From Frankiales bacterium (GTDB lineage: Bacteria; Actinomycetota; Actinomycetes; S36-B12; CAIYMF01), in the NCBI GenBank assembly GCA_016125335.1, contig WGLY01000002.1, positions 1 through 64,000 of the forward strand: a stretch of 64,000 nt of DNA, read 5' to 3'. The notes beneath the pieces were generated by a model. It saw nothing but the letters and a program-made list of their open reading frames with translations, searched no databases and was not told the origin of the DNA. The stretch's first letter is position 1, and every line of letters begins with the position of its first letter. Positions 19,227 to 28,265 of the stretch are shown here, in pieces. The position numbers were made by a program, and so were the translations under genes.

Positions 19227-20501
19227 TCAGCCGCGGCCCGGCGGCACCGGCGGTGCCGGGGTGGGCGTGCCGGCGGCGGCGTCGGCCGCCTCGACCTCCT
19301 CGCGCGTGATGCCGAGCAGGTAGAGCACCGGGTCGAGGAACGGCACGGTGATCCCGGTGTGGGCCTGCGCCCGCACCACCGGCTTGGCGTTGAAGGCCAC
19401 GCCGAGCCCGGCCGTCGAGAGCATGTCGAGGTCGTTGGCGCCGTCGCCGATGGCGATCGTGCGCTCGAGCGGGATCCCGTCCAGCGCCGCGATCTCGCGC
19501 AGCGCGGCGGCCTTCCCGGCCCGGTCGACGACCGGCCCGAGCACCCGGCCGGTGAGCCGGCCGTCCGCGACCTCGAGGGAGTTGGCCCGCACGTGGTGGA
19601 TGCCGAGCTCGGCCGCGAGCGGGCGCACCACCTCGGCGAAGCCGCCGGACACCACGGCGACCCGGAAGCCGAGCCGGGTCAGCGTCCGCACCAGCGTCCG
19701 CGCGCCGGGGGTCAGGCGCACGTCCTGGCGGACCTCGTCGAGCGCGGAGACGGGCACGCCCGCCAGCAGGGCGACGCGCTCGTGCAGCGACCCGGCGAAG
19801 TCGAGCTCGCCGCACATCGCGCGCTCGGTGATGCCGCGCACCTCGTCCTCGCGCCCGGCGCGGCGGGCGATGAGCTCGATCACCTCGTCCTGGATGAGCG
19901 TCGAGTCGACGTCCATCACCACGAGGTACGTGCCCCGGCCCCGCATCCCCGCCGGCTGCACCGCGACGTCCACGCCGAGGGACGACGACTCGGCGGTCAG
20001 CGCGTCGCGCAGGGCGCGCAGGTCCGCGCCGCCGACCGTCAGCTCGATCGCGGTCACGGGGTAGGCGGCCGTGCGCACGATCCGCTCGATGTTGCCGCCC
20101 TCGGCCGAGATGCTGCTCGCCAGGCCGCTCAGCGCCGCCGGGGCCAGCGGGTGGCCGAGCACCGTGACGAGCAGGCGGCCGCGGCGCCGGACGTCGTGCT
20201 CGGCCGCGCCCAGCGTCACCTCGGCGTCCATGCCGGTCCCCTCGAGGGCGGCCACGGCGGTGCGCCCGGCCGCCTCGAGCTCGAGCACGGCCCCGTGCTG
20301 CAGCGACGCGGCGGGCGCGACCAGGATCCCCAGGGTGAGCCGGCCCCGGATCACCACCTGCTCCACGTCGACGACGTCGACCTCGTGCGCCGCGAGCGCG
20401 GAGCACACGAGGGCGGTCACTCCCGGCCGGTCGGGGCCGGTGACGGTGACCAGCAGCGTGCGGGGGACGTCGTCGGGGTCGAGGTCGGGCTCGGGCGCCA
20501 T
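19227..20501 (-). CDS. serB: Phosphoserine phosphatase SerB with two ACT-like domains
   Basis: This 424-residue enzyme catalyses the last step of serine synthesis. Two ACT-like domains occupy about residues 12-170 (LLVTVTGPDRPGVTALV and LLVTVLGHPLAPAAL), followed by a HAD phosphatase domain. The catalytic motif is MDVDSTLIQDEV, motif II is VVSGGF and motif IV is IGDGANDLDML. The length and the double ACT arrangement match actinobacterial SerB proteins, in which the ACT domains can sense amino acids. TAGGCT lies nine bases upstream of the ATG. Confidence 0.93.
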   Translation of the reverse strand: MAPEPDLDPDDVPRTLLVTVTGPDRPGVTALVCSALAAHEVDVVDVEQVVIRGRLTLGILVAPAASLQHGAVLELEAAGRTAVAALEGTGMDAEVTLGAAEHDVRRRGRLLVTVLGHPLAPAALSGLASSISAEGGNIERIVRTAAYPVTAIELTVGGADLRALRDALTAESSSLGVDVAVQPAGMRGRGTYLVVMDVDSTLIQDEVIELIARRAGREDEVRGITERAMCGELDFAGSLHERVALLAGVPVSALDEVRQDVRLTPGARTLVRTLTRLGFRVAVVSGGFAEVVRPLAAELGIHHVRANSLEVADGRLTGRVLGPVVDRAGKAAALREIAALDGIPLERTIAIGDGANDLDMLSTAGLGVAFNAKPVVRAQAHTGITVPFLDPVLYLLGITREEVEAADAAAGTPTPAPPVPPGRG

Positions 20502-20513
20502 GGTGCGGCGAGC

Positions 20514-21305
20514 CTAGCGAGCCGCGCCGTCGCCGCCCCGCGGCGGCTCGGCCGCGGCGGAGTACCCGGCGCACAGGGCGTAGCGGGCGGCCGTGCGCAG
20601 GGGGCGCAGCGCCTGCGCACGCCCGGCCGCCTCGCCCGCGGTCACGGCGGCGCCGTCGCCCTCGGCGGCCACGGTGAGGATGCCGAGCAGGCGCGAGGCG
20701 CCGGCCACCATCCGCTGCGCCCGCGCCGGCAGCGACGCCGGAAGGTCGATGCGGCGCACGCTGCGGTCGATCGCCACGAGCCGCGGGCCGACGGCGTCGC
20801 GACCCGAGGCGACGTCGAGGGCGTCCAGGTCGGCGGTGGTGGCGCGCAGCGCCTCCGACAGCCCGCGGTCGGCCTCGGCCAGCGACGGCAGGCCCGCGGG
20901 CGGCACGGCCCACGCGGCCGCGTGGACGTCCCAGCGCACCACGTCGCCCCGGTCCGCCGCCGACACCGTGGGCACCAGCGCCAGGGGCGCCACCTCGGGC
21001 GGCCCGACCGTGAGCACGGCGCAGCCCGCGGCCACCGCGGCGTCGGTCGTCGTCCGCGGGCCGGGCAGGCCGGTGGGGTCGCCCGGCTCGGGCAGCACCA
21101 GCCGCAGCCCGGTGACGCCCGACGCGCGCAGCCGGCCCAGGGCCACCGCGAGCGACACCGCGTCCGGCTCGTCCGGGACGCCGGTGACGCGGTGGAGGGC
21201 GTCGGCGTGCACCGTGCGCTCGACGCACTCGTCGAGGCTGGCCGCGCCGCCCAGGTAGGCGTTGCCCCAGCAGGTGAGGGCTCCGGGGCGGAAGGACACG
21301 AGCAC
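20514..21305 (-). CDS. Conserved actinobacterial protein of unknown function
   Basis: This 263-residue soluble protein is Ala/Val/Leu-rich with no recognised domain. The N-terminal stretch ALTCWGNAYLGGAASLDE and the VLPEPGDPTGLPGP segment look conserved rather than random, and codon use is typical for the host. GTG at 21305 is preceded at six bases by TAGGGT, and the divergent ABC ATPase gene has TAGTGT seven bases before its GTG. The two promoters are thus back to back within about 40 bases. Confidence 0.65.
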   Translation of the reverse strand: MLVSFRPGALTCWGNAYLGGAASLDECVERTVHADALHRVTGVPDEPDAVSLAVALGRLRASGVTGLRLVLPEPGDPTGLPGPRTTTDAAVAAGCAVLTVGPPEVAPLALVPTVSAADRGDVVRWDVHAAAWAVPPAGLPSLAEADRGLSEALRATTADLDALDVASGRDAVGPRLVAIDRSVRRIDLPASLPARAQRMVAGASRLLGILTVAAEGDGAAVTAGEAAGRAQALRPLRTAARYALCAGYSAAAEPPRGGDGAAR

Positions 21306-21347
21306 CCGGCAACCCTAGGTCGGTGCCCGCTCACTAGTGTTCGGCGG

Positions 21348-22130
21348 GTGAGCGACGTCCTGCGGTTCCTCGACGTCGAGGTCGTGCGCGGCGGCTCGCG
21401 CATCGTCGCCGGCGTGTCCTGGGACGTCGCGGAGGGGGAGCGCTGGGTGGTGCTCGGGCCCAACGGCGCGGGCAAGACCACCCTGCTCGCCCTGGCCGCC
21501 ACGCTCATGCACCCCACCCGCGGCACCGTCGAGGTGCTCGACGAGCCGCTCGGGCGCACGGACGTCTTCGAGCTGCGGCCGCGCATCGGCCTGGCCAGCG
21601 CCGCCCTCGCCGAGCGCATCCCGCCGCAGGAGCGGGTGGCCGACGTCGTCGTGACGGCGGCGTACGCCGTGACCGGGCGCTGGCGCGAGGGCTACGAGGG
21701 CGGCGACCACGCCCGCGCCGCGGCCCTCCTCGACCAGCTGGGGGTCGGCGCGCTGGCCGACCGCACCTTCGGGACCCTCAGCGAGGGCGAGCGCAAGCGG
21801 GTGCAGGTCGCCCGCGCGCTCATGACCGACCCCGAGCTGCTGCTGCTCGACGAGCCCGCCGCCGGCCTCGACCTCGGCGGCCGCGAGGACCTCGTGCGCC
21901 GCCTCGGCGAGATCGCCGCCGACGACGAGGCGCCCACGACGGTGCTCGTGACCCACCACGTCGAGGAGATCCCGGTCGGGTTCACCCACGCCCTGCTGCT
22001 GCGGCAGGGGAGCGCGGTGGCCCAGGGCCCGGTGGACGAGGTGCTCACCGCCGAGAACCTGGGCGCCACCTTCGGCCTGGCCCTCGAGGTCGAGCGGCGC
22101 GGCGAGCGCTGGTCGGCCCGCGCGCGCTGA
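21348..22130 (+). CDS. ABC transporter ATP-binding protein
   Basis: This 260-residue single ATPase domain has Walker A GPNGAGKTT near residue 39, a signature in the variant form LSEGERKRV near 143, Walker B LLLLDEPAAGLD near 163 and an H-loop THHVEEIP. No permease gene is adjacent, so its partner is elsewhere or it is a stand-alone ATPase; sequences of this type are often annotated as molybdate/iron-transport-like. A leaderless-type TAGTGT lies seven bases before the GTG start. Confidence 0.85.
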   Translation: MSDVLRFLDVEVVRGGSRIVAGVSWDVAEGERWVVLGPNGAGKTTLLALAATLMHPTRGTVEVLDEPLGRTDVFELRPRIGLASAALAERIPPQERVADVVVTAAYAVTGRWREGYEGGDHARAAALLDQLGVGALADRTFGTLSEGERKRVQVARALMTDPELLLLDEPAAGLDLGGREDLVRRLGEIAADDEAPTTVLVTHHVEEIPVGFTHALLLRQGSAVAQGPVDEVLTAENLGATFGLALEVERRGERWSARAR

Positions 22131-22220
22131 GACGCGACTGCGACCGGCCGGCCGCGGCGCGCCGCCGTCGCCCGGGCGAATCCAGCGGGCGTCCCGACGC
22201 CACCGCCCTACGATCGGGGT

Positions 22221-22643
22221 ATGGACGCCTGGGTCTGGTGGCTCATCGCCACGGCGGTGCTCGTGGTCGGCGAGATGCTGACGACGAGCCTCGTGCTGGC
22301 GATGATCGCGGGCGGCACGGCCGCCGCGGGCGTGGTGGCCGCGATCGGCGGCGGACCCGCGGTGCAGGTGGCCGCGTTCGCGCTCGTCTCGCTCGCCCTG
22401 CTCGTCGGGGTGCGCCCCGTCGCCCGCCGCCACCTGCGCACGCCGTTCGCGCTGCGCACCGGCGTCGCCTCCCTGGTGGGGTCGGAGGCCGAGGTCGTCG
22501 CCGAGGTCGACGGCCGCGACGGACGCATCAAGCTCTCCGGCGAGGTCTGGTCGGCCCGCGCCTACGACGGTCAGAGCAGCTACGCCGCCGGCACGGTCGT
22601 CCATGTCGTCGAGATCTCCGGAGCCACGGCGCTCGTCGCCTGA
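22221..22643 (+). CDS. NfeD-like membrane protein
   Basis: This 140-residue protein has three hydrophobic segments (about residues 3-60) and a C-terminal OB-fold-like domain (GVASLVGSEAEVVAEV...GEVWSARAYDG), the short NfeD plan. NfeD proteins are encoded next to SPFH/stomatin proteins and form complexes with them in membrane microdomains; the SPFH gene is the next one downstream here. TACGAT lies six bases before the ATG, the leaderless layout. Confidence 0.9.
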   Translation: MDAWVWWLIATAVLVVGEMLTTSLVLAMIAGGTAAAGVVAAIGGGPAVQVAAFALVSLALLVGVRPVARRHLRTPFALRTGVASLVGSEAEVVAEVDGRDGRIKLSGEVWSARAYDGQSSYAAGTVVHVVEISGATALVA

Positions 22644-22700
22644 GCCCCGGCAGCAGCGGGTGCGTCGCCGCACCCGTCCACGTCCCAGGAAGGGGATGCC

Positions 22701-23645
22701 GTGATCGCGGACATCGCGGGAGGAACGGTGGCGGGACTCGTCATCGCCGCCCTTGTCGTCATCGTCGTGCTCGTCACGCTCGCGAAGGCGGTGCGCATCG
22801 TGCCGCAGGCACGTGCGGGCATCGTCGAGCGCCTCGGCCGCTACCACCGCACCCTGGTGCCCGGGCTGTCGCTGCTCATCCCGTACATCGACCGGCTCAA
22901 GCCGCTCGTCGACATGCGCGAGCAGGTCGTCTCGTTCCCGCCGCAGCCGGTCATCACCGAGGACAACCTCGTCGTCAACATCGACTCCGTCATCTACTTC
23001 CAGGTCACCGACGCCAAGGCCGCGATGTACGAGATCGCGAGCCCCATCACCGGCATCGAGCAGCTCACCGTCACCACGCTGCGCAACGTCATCGGCGGCA
23101 TGGACCTCGAGCGCACGCTGACCTCGCGCGAGGAGATCAACAACGCGCTGCGCGGCGTCCTCGACGAGGCGACGGGCAAGTGGGGGATCCGGGTCAACCG
23201 CGTGGAGCTCAAGGCGATCGACCCGCCCTCGAGCGTGCAGGACTCGATGGAGAAGCAGATGCGCGCCGAGCGGGAGAAGCGCGCGCAGATCCTCACCGCC
23301 GAGGGCACCAAGCAGTCGCAGATCCTCACCGCCGAGGGCGAGCGGCAGTCGGCCATCCTGCGGGCCGAGGGCGACGCCCAGGCCCGCATCCTGCGCGCGG
23401 ACGGCGAGGCCCAGGCCATCCAGAAGGTGTTCGACGCGATCCACGCCGGCGACGCCGACGCGCAGGTGCTGGCCTACCAGTACATCCAGGCGCTGCCGAG
23501 CCTGGCGAACGGGACGGCCAACAAGGTCTGGGTGATCCCGGCCGAGCTCTCGACCGCGATGTCGAACCTGAGCCAGGCCTTCGGCATGACGACGCGGCCG
23601 GCGCCGGACGCCGTCCAGGCGGCCCCCGAGGGGGACGCGCGCTGA
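22701..23645 (+). CDS. SPFH/band 7 (stomatin-like) protein
   Basis: This 314-residue protein has one N-terminal membrane segment (about residues 5-27) and then a band 7 domain (QARAGIVERLGRYHRTLVPGL, DMREQVVSFPPQPVITEDN, IDSVIYFQV). It ends in a long Ala/Glu/Gln-rich coiled-coil with three ILTAEG/ILRAEG repeats near residues 195-235. It probably oligomerises in the membrane with the upstream NfeD partner. GTG start with a GGAAGGGGA ribosome site. The next gene begins only one base after its stop. Confidence 0.92.
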   Translation: MIADIAGGTVAGLVIAALVVIVVLVTLAKAVRIVPQARAGIVERLGRYHRTLVPGLSLLIPYIDRLKPLVDMREQVVSFPPQPVITEDNLVVNIDSVIYFQVTDAKAAMYEIASPITGIEQLTVTTLRNVIGGMDLERTLTSREEINNALRGVLDEATGKWGIRVNRVELKAIDPPSSVQDSMEKQMRAEREKRAQILTAEGTKQSQILTAEGERQSAILRAEGDAQARILRADGEAQAIQKVFDAIHAGDADAQVLAYQYIQALPSLANGTANKVWVIPAELSTAMSNLSQAFGMTTRPAPDAVQAAPEGDAR

Positions 23646-23646
23646 G

Positions 23647-24396
23647 GTGAACCTGCTGCTCCTCGCGGGGGCAGGTGTCGCGGCCGGCGCGGTCAACGCC
23701 GCCATCGGGAGCGGGACGCTGCTGACCTACCCGCTCCTGCTGGCGGCCGGGCTGCCCCCGGTGGTGGCCAACGGGACCAACACCACGGGGATCGCGCCGG
23801 GCAACGTGTTCGGCGCCTGGGGCTACCGGCGCGAGATGGCCGGGCGCGGCCGGCGCGTGGCAGCGATGGCGGCGCTGGTCGGGGTCGGGGCCGTCGCCGG
23901 GGCGTCCCTCGTGCTGCTCCTGCCCTCGAGCGTGTTCGAGGGCGTGGTGCCGTGGCTGATCCTCGCCGCCTGCGCGCTCGTCCTGGTCCAGCCCACGATC
24001 GTGCGCCGGCTGCGCGCCCGCGGCGTGGAGCCGGCCTCCGCCCCGTCGTGGCTGCTCGCGCCGGTGCTGGTCGGCGTCGGCCTCTACGGCGGCTACTTCG
24101 GCGCCGCCCAGGGGATCGTGCTGATCGCGGTGCTCGGCGCGCTCTACGACCCGGACCTCCAGCGCACCAACGCGGCCAAGCAGGTCCTCCAAGGCGTGGC
24201 GAACGGGGTCGCCGCCGTGGTCTTCGTCGTCGCGGCGTCGGTCGACTGGGGGGCGGCCGTCGCCCTCGGCGTCGGCGCCTCGATCGGAGGCATGGTGGGC
24301 GCGCCGCTGGCCCGCCGGCTCCCGGACCCGGTGCTGCGCGGCATCATCGTGGCCGTGGGACTCGTCGCGGCCGTCGTCAGCATCGTGCGGCGCTGA
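23647..24396 (+). CDS. TauE/SafE family sulfite exporter-like permease
   Basis: This 249-residue protein has about eight hydrophobic segments arranged as two repeats. Each repeat has the family signature: VNAAIGSGTLLTYPLLLAAGLPP with NGTNTTGI in the first, and GGYFGAAQGI with TNAAKQVLQGVANG in the second. The family exports organosulfur anions or sulfite; the substrate here is unknown. Its GTG follows the SPFH stop by one base, so it belongs to the same operon. Confidence 0.88.
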   Translation: MNLLLLAGAGVAAGAVNAAIGSGTLLTYPLLLAAGLPPVVANGTNTTGIAPGNVFGAWGYRREMAGRGRRVAAMAALVGVGAVAGASLVLLLPSSVFEGVVPWLILAACALVLVQPTIVRRLRARGVEPASAPSWLLAPVLVGVGLYGGYFGAAQGIVLIAVLGALYDPDLQRTNAAKQVLQGVANGVAAVVFVVAASVDWGAAVALGVGASIGGMVGAPLARRLPDPVLRGIIVAVGLVAAVVSIVRR

Positions 24397-24401
24397 GTCC
24401 C

Positions 24402-25238
24402 GTGGCGCAGCGCGTCGACGTCGTCGACCCCCACGACCCCCGGCTGTCGGACTACACCGGGCTGACGGACGTCGCGCTGCGCTCCGTCCGCGAGCCGGCC
24501 GAGGGGCTGTTCCTCGGCGAGGGCGAGAAGGTCGTGCGCCGGGCGCTCGCGGCGGGGTACCGGCCGCGCTCGCTGCTCACCGCGGCGAAGTGGCTGCCCT
24601 CGCTCGAGGACGCCCTGGCCGGGCACGACTGCCCGGTCTTCGTGGCCGACGACGACGTGCTGCGCGCCGTCACGGGGTACCGCGTGCACCGCGGGGTGCT
24701 GGCGTCGCTGGAGCGGCGCCCGCTGCCGTCGCTCACGGACCTCGTCGCCCCGGCGCGACGGGTGGTGGTTCTCGAGGACCTCGTCGACCACACCAACGTC
24801 GGGGCGGTGTTCCGCAACGCGGCGGCGCTGGGGTTCGACGCCGTCGTGGTGAGCCCGGGATGCGCCGACCCCCTCTACCGCCGCAGCGTCAAGGTGTCGA
24901 TGGGCACCGTCCTCGCCGTGCCCTGGACGCGCGCCGAGGCCTGGCCGGACGCCCTGGACACCATGCGGCACAACGGATTCCGGCTGGTCGCGATGTCGCC
25001 GGACCCGTCCGGCACCGCCCTGCCTGCGGCGGACCTGCGCGGCCGGGTGGCCGTGCTGCTGGGCACGGAGGGCGACGGGCTGAGCGCCGCCGCGCTCGAG
25101 CGGTGCGACGAGCGCGTGCGCATCCCCATGGCCGCCGGCGTCGACAGCCTCAACGTCGCGGCGGCGAGCGCGGTGGTCCTCTACGCCGTGGGCGCGGCCG
25201 ACGACATGCCCGGCCTGGCAGGCTCGGGCCATGGCTGA
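24402..25238 (+). CDS. SpoU/TrmH family RNA 2'-O-methyltransferase
   Basis: This 278-residue protein has an N-terminal substrate-binding domain (FLGEGEKVVRRALAAGY) and a C-terminal SPOUT knot. Motif 1 is seen as DHTNVGAVFRNAAALG with the catalytic Arg, motif 2 as LLGTEGDGLS and motif 3 as DSLNVAAASAVVLYA. It would methylate ribose in rRNA or tRNA; the site cannot be predicted. The GTG start follows the TauE gene by five bases, and its end overlaps the next gene by eight bases. Confidence 0.9.
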   Translation: MAQRVDVVDPHDPRLSDYTGLTDVALRSVREPAEGLFLGEGEKVVRRALAAGYRPRSLLTAAKWLPSLEDALAGHDCPVFVADDDVLRAVTGYRVHRGVLASLERRPLPSLTDLVAPARRVVVLEDLVDHTNVGAVFRNAAALGFDAVVVSPGCADPLYRRSVKVSMGTVLAVPWTRAEAWPDALDTMRHNGFRLVAMSPDPSGTALPAADLRGRVAVLLGTEGDGLSAAALERCDERVRIPMAAGVDSLNVAAASAVVLYAVGAADDMPGLAGSGHG

Positions 25239-25806
25239 GACCACCGGCAGGATCCTCGTGCTCCGCCACGGCGAGACGGAGTGGAGCCGCGAGCGCCGCC
25301 ACACCGGGCGCACGGACCTGCCGCTCACGCCCGAGGGCGAGGCGGCCGCACGCGCGGCGGGGGAGCGGCTGGCGGGCTGGCGCGGGGCGGTGGTGCTGTG
25401 CAGCCCGCTGCAGCGGGCGAGGCGCACCGCCGAGCTCGCCGGCCTGGCCGCGACGGTCGACGACGACCTCGTCGAGTGGGACTACGGCGCGGCCGAGGGA
25501 CGCACCACGGCGGAGATGCGCCGCGAGGTGCCCGGCTGGACGGTCTGGACCGCGGGCGCGGAGCTGGGGGAGAGCATCGACGAGGTCGCCCGGCGGGCCG
25601 CACGCGTGCTGGACCGCTGCCGGCCGGTCCTCGCCGGCGGGCGCGACGTCGTCCTCGTCGCCCACGCGCACCTGCTGCGCATCCTCGCCGTGACGTGGAT
25701 CGAGCAGCCGCCCACCACGGCGGCGCACCTGGTGCTGGGTGCGACCGGCACCGGCGTCCTCGCCGACGACCTCGGCATCCCCGTGCTCGAGTCCTGGAAC
25801 CCCTGA
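25231..25806 (+). CDS. Histidine phosphatase (phosphoglycerate mutase-like)
   Basis: This 191-residue member of the histidine phosphatase superfamily has LRHGETEWSRERRHTGRTD near residues 10-28 (nucleophilic His), SPLQRARRTAELAG near 53, the catalytic acid region EWDYGAAEGR and the second His in VAHAHLLR. The sequence suggests a phosphatase rather than a true glycolytic mutase. The ATG overlaps the methyltransferase gene, so it is the last gene of that operon. It is convergent with the DedA gene fifteen bases away. Confidence 0.88.
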   Translation: MAETTGRILVLRHGETEWSRERRHTGRTDLPLTPEGEAAARAAGERLAGWRGAVVLCSPLQRARRTAELAGLAATVDDDLVEWDYGAAEGRTTAEMRREVPGWTVWTAGAELGESIDEVARRAARVLDRCRPVLAGGRDVVLVAHAHLLRILAVTWIEQPPTTAAHLVLGATGTGVLADDLGIPVLESWNP

Positions 25807-25821
25807 GGCGGTACGGCCGGG

Positions 25822-26466
25822 TCAGCCCGCCTCGCGGCTGTCCTCGCGGCTGTTCTCGCTCCTGCTCTCCCGGCGGGAGCGGCGCACGCGCCAGACGACG
25901 ACGGCGACCACCACGACGATGGCCACGCCGATCGCGAGGTCGCGCCCCACCACGGCCTCGACACGCGCGTAGGAGTTCCCCGCGACGTAGCCGAGCACCA
26001 CGAACGCCACGCCCCACACCAGGCCGCCGGCGGCGTTGTAGGGGAGGAACCGGCGGTAGGGCATGCGGGCGAGGCCCGCCAGCGCCGGCATGACGGCGCG
26101 GAAGAACGCCACGAACCGGCCGAGGAACACCGCGGCACCACCGCGTCGGGCCAGGAAGTCCTGCGCGTCACCCAGCCGCTCCTGGTGACGGCGCAGCGGC
26201 CGGGTCTCCAGGAGCCGGGGGCCGAAGCGGCGGCCCACCTCGTAGCCCACGCTGTCGCCCACGATCGCGGCGACGACCACGACGGCGCACATCGCCACGA
26301 GCGACACGTGCCCGCGGCTGGCCGACACGCCGCCGAGCACCGCCGCGGTCTCGCCGGGCACGACGAAGCCGACGAACAGGGCGTCCTCGACGAACACCAG
26401 GGCCGCGACGACGGAGTACACGATCCAGGCGTTCTCGGTGAGCAGCTGATCCAGGGAACCGAGCAC
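25822..26466 (-). CDS. DedA family membrane protein
   Basis: This 214-residue protein has about five hydrophobic segments and DedA hallmarks: FVVPGETAAVLGG, GDSVGYEVGRRFG and the conserved basic motif GRFVAFFRAVMPALAG. DedA proteins are thought to act as lipid flippases or to support membrane homeostasis. Chosen start: GTG at 26466, which places the first membrane segment near the N-terminus; a frame up to 26535 is also open. The tail is Arg/Ser/Glu-rich. Confidence 0.87.
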   Translation of the reverse strand: MLGSLDQLLTENAWIVYSVVAALVFVEDALFVGFVVPGETAAVLGGVSASRGHVSLVAMCAVVVVAAIVGDSVGYEVGRRFGPRLLETRPLRRHQERLGDAQDFLARRGGAAVFLGRFVAFFRAVMPALAGLARMPYRRFLPYNAAGGLVWGVAFVVLGYVAGNSYARVEAVVGRDLAIGVAIVVVVAVVVWRVRRSRRESRSENSREDSREAG

Positions 26467-26569
26467 ATGCCACGCTCTCCCGAGCGTCCGGGGACCGCAA
26501 ACGCACGTCCGCGGAGCAACGCCGCCGTGCGGCACACCGCCGGACCGCGTGGCTGCGGCGCGGAGCCGC

Positions 26570-26884
26570 TCAGCGGCGGCGCAGACCCAGGGTGGCGCCG
26601 GTGAGGAACGCGCCGACGGCGGCCCCGAGGCCGCTGCTCACCGGGTTGTCGATGACCGGGAGCCACTGGAACAGGAACGTCGCGCCGAAGACGCCCACGC
26701 CGCACACGGCTGCGGCCACGCCGCCCGTGCGCACCGCCGACCCCACGCGCCCGCGCGCTGCGGGCTGATCCTTCGCGGCGGGCGTCACCTCGCCGCCCCG
26801 CTTCTGGGCGGGGGGCTTGGCCGGCCCGTTCATCGTGGAGTCGATCTCGGCCAGGAGGCGCTCGATGTCGTCGTCGCCGCTCAT
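26570..26884 (-). CDS. Small membrane protein, unknown function
   Basis: This 104-residue protein has an acidic N-terminus (DDDIERLLAEID), a charged flexible middle and two hydrophobic segments near residues 53-72 and 80-98, ending in LRRR. I do not recognise a family. ATG at 26884 follows the end of the long antisense read-through of the lipoprotein gene, and the sense of the reading frame is supported by the clear acidic/linker/membrane plan. It diverges from the lipoprotein gene. Confidence 0.6.
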   Translation of the reverse strand: MSGDDDIERLLAEIDSTMNGPAKPPAQKRGGEVTPAAKDQPAARGRVGSAVRTGGVAAAVCGVGVFGATFLFQWLPVIDNPVSSGLGAAVGAFLTGATLGLRRR

Positions 26885-26965
26885 GCGTCCATCATGCCTC
26901 CGCACCCAGGACCGCGTCGTCCGGGAACCCGCCCGGGCGCGTGCGGCCGCGCCTACGCTGCGGGG

Positions 26966-28207
26966 ATGCGCCGCCTGCCTGTCGTCGTGGCCTGCGCCGC
27001 GCTCGTGGCGGCGTGCTCCGCGGCCCCCGGGCCGACGCCGCCGCCCTCGGCCCCGCCCGCCACCACGTCCGCGCCGGGCAGCGCCACGTCCGCGCCGGGT
27101 CCGTCCTCGGCCACGCCTGCGGCGTCGGCACCTGCACTCCCTCCGCCCACGACGCCGCTGCGGGCGCACGAGCGGTTCCTCACCGTCGGCGTCGCCGACG
27201 ACCTGCCCGGCCGCGTCTACGCCCCCGCGGCGCCCGCCGGCGGGACCGACGACTACCGCTGCTTCCTCGCCGACCCCCACCTGGTGGCACCCGCGTTCGT
27301 CACCGGCGTGCAGTTCTTGCCGGGCAACCCGGCCGTGGTGCACCACTCGATCCTGTTCCGGGTCGACCCCGACCAGGTGGCCGCGGCGCAGGCCAAGGAC
27401 GACGCCGACCCGCGCCCGGGCTGGGAGTGCTTCGGCGGCCCGGGGCTGCCGTCGCGCTCGGCCAACCCCCTCGACGCGCTCGACTCCGCGCCCTGGCTCG
27501 CGGGCTGGGCGCCCGGCGGCCGCGAGTCGCTGTTCGGCCGCGGCACCGGCGTGCCCGTGCCGGCGGGCAGCCGCATCGTGATCCAGATGCACTACAACCT
27601 GCGCGACGTGGGCACCGCGCCGGTCACGGACTCCACGCACGTGCGCCTGCGGGTGTCCGACGACGCGGGCCTGACGCCGCTGCGCACCATGCTGCTGCCC
27701 GCTCCGGTGGAGCTGCCGTGCCTGCCCGGCGAGACCGGCCCGCTCTGCGACCGCCAGGCCGCGCTGGCCGACGTCGTCGCCCGGTTCGGGCCGGGCTCCG
27801 CGCGCACGGTGGCCGGCCTCCAGCTGCTCTGCGGGGGCTCGTTCGTCGCCCCGAGGGCAGGGTCCGTGCAGAGCTGCACGCGCTACCTGCGCGAGCCCGT
27901 GACCGTGCGCGCCGCGGCCGGCCACATGCACCTGCTGGGCCGGTCGATCACCGTCGTCGCGAACGCGGGCACCCCGCGCGAGCGCACGATCCTCGACATC
28001 CCGGTGTGGGACTTCGACAACCAGTCCGCCCGGCCCCTGCGCACGCCGTTGCGGCTGCGCGCGGGCGACACGATCACCGTCACCTGCCGGCACGACGCGC
28101 GCCTGCGCACGCAGCTGCCCGCGCTGGCCGACCTGCCCCCGCGCTACGTGGTGTGGGGGGAGGGGACCACCGACGAGATGTGCCTCGGCATCCTCATCAC
28201 GAGCTGA
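26966..28207 (+). CDS. Lipoprotein related to copper type II ascorbate-dependent monooxygenases
   Basis: This 413-residue protein has a lipobox LVAACS near residues 13-18, a Pro/Ser/Thr linker to about 65, and then a region resembling the peptidylglycine/dopamine monooxygenase fold. Possible copper ligands are visible: the His pair in VVHHSILFR, MHYN, GHMHLLG and a Met in TTDEMC. Both copper sites of the family thus seem to be present. Substrate and redox partner are unknown. TACGCT lies six bases before the ATG (leaderless type). Confidence 0.75.
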   Translation: MRRLPVVVACAALVAACSAAPGPTPPPSAPPATTSAPGSATSAPGPSSATPAASAPALPPPTTPLRAHERFLTVGVADDLPGRVYAPAAPAGGTDDYRCFLADPHLVAPAFVTGVQFLPGNPAVVHHSILFRVDPDQVAAAQAKDDADPRPGWECFGGPGLPSRSANPLDALDSAPWLAGWAPGGRESLFGRGTGVPVPAGSRIVIQMHYNLRDVGTAPVTDSTHVRLRVSDDAGLTPLRTMLLPAPVELPCLPGETGPLCDRQAALADVVARFGPGSARTVAGLQLLCGGSFVAPRAGSVQSCTRYLREPVTVRAAAGHMHLLGRSITVVANAGTPRERTILDIPVWDFDNQSARPLRTPLRLRAGDTITVTCRHDARLRTQLPALADLPPRYVVWGEGTTDEMCLGILITS

Positions 28208-28265
28208 CGCGAGGCACGGGCCGCGCCGCGGTGCGAGGTGCTGGACCAGGCCCTACGGTGACCGC

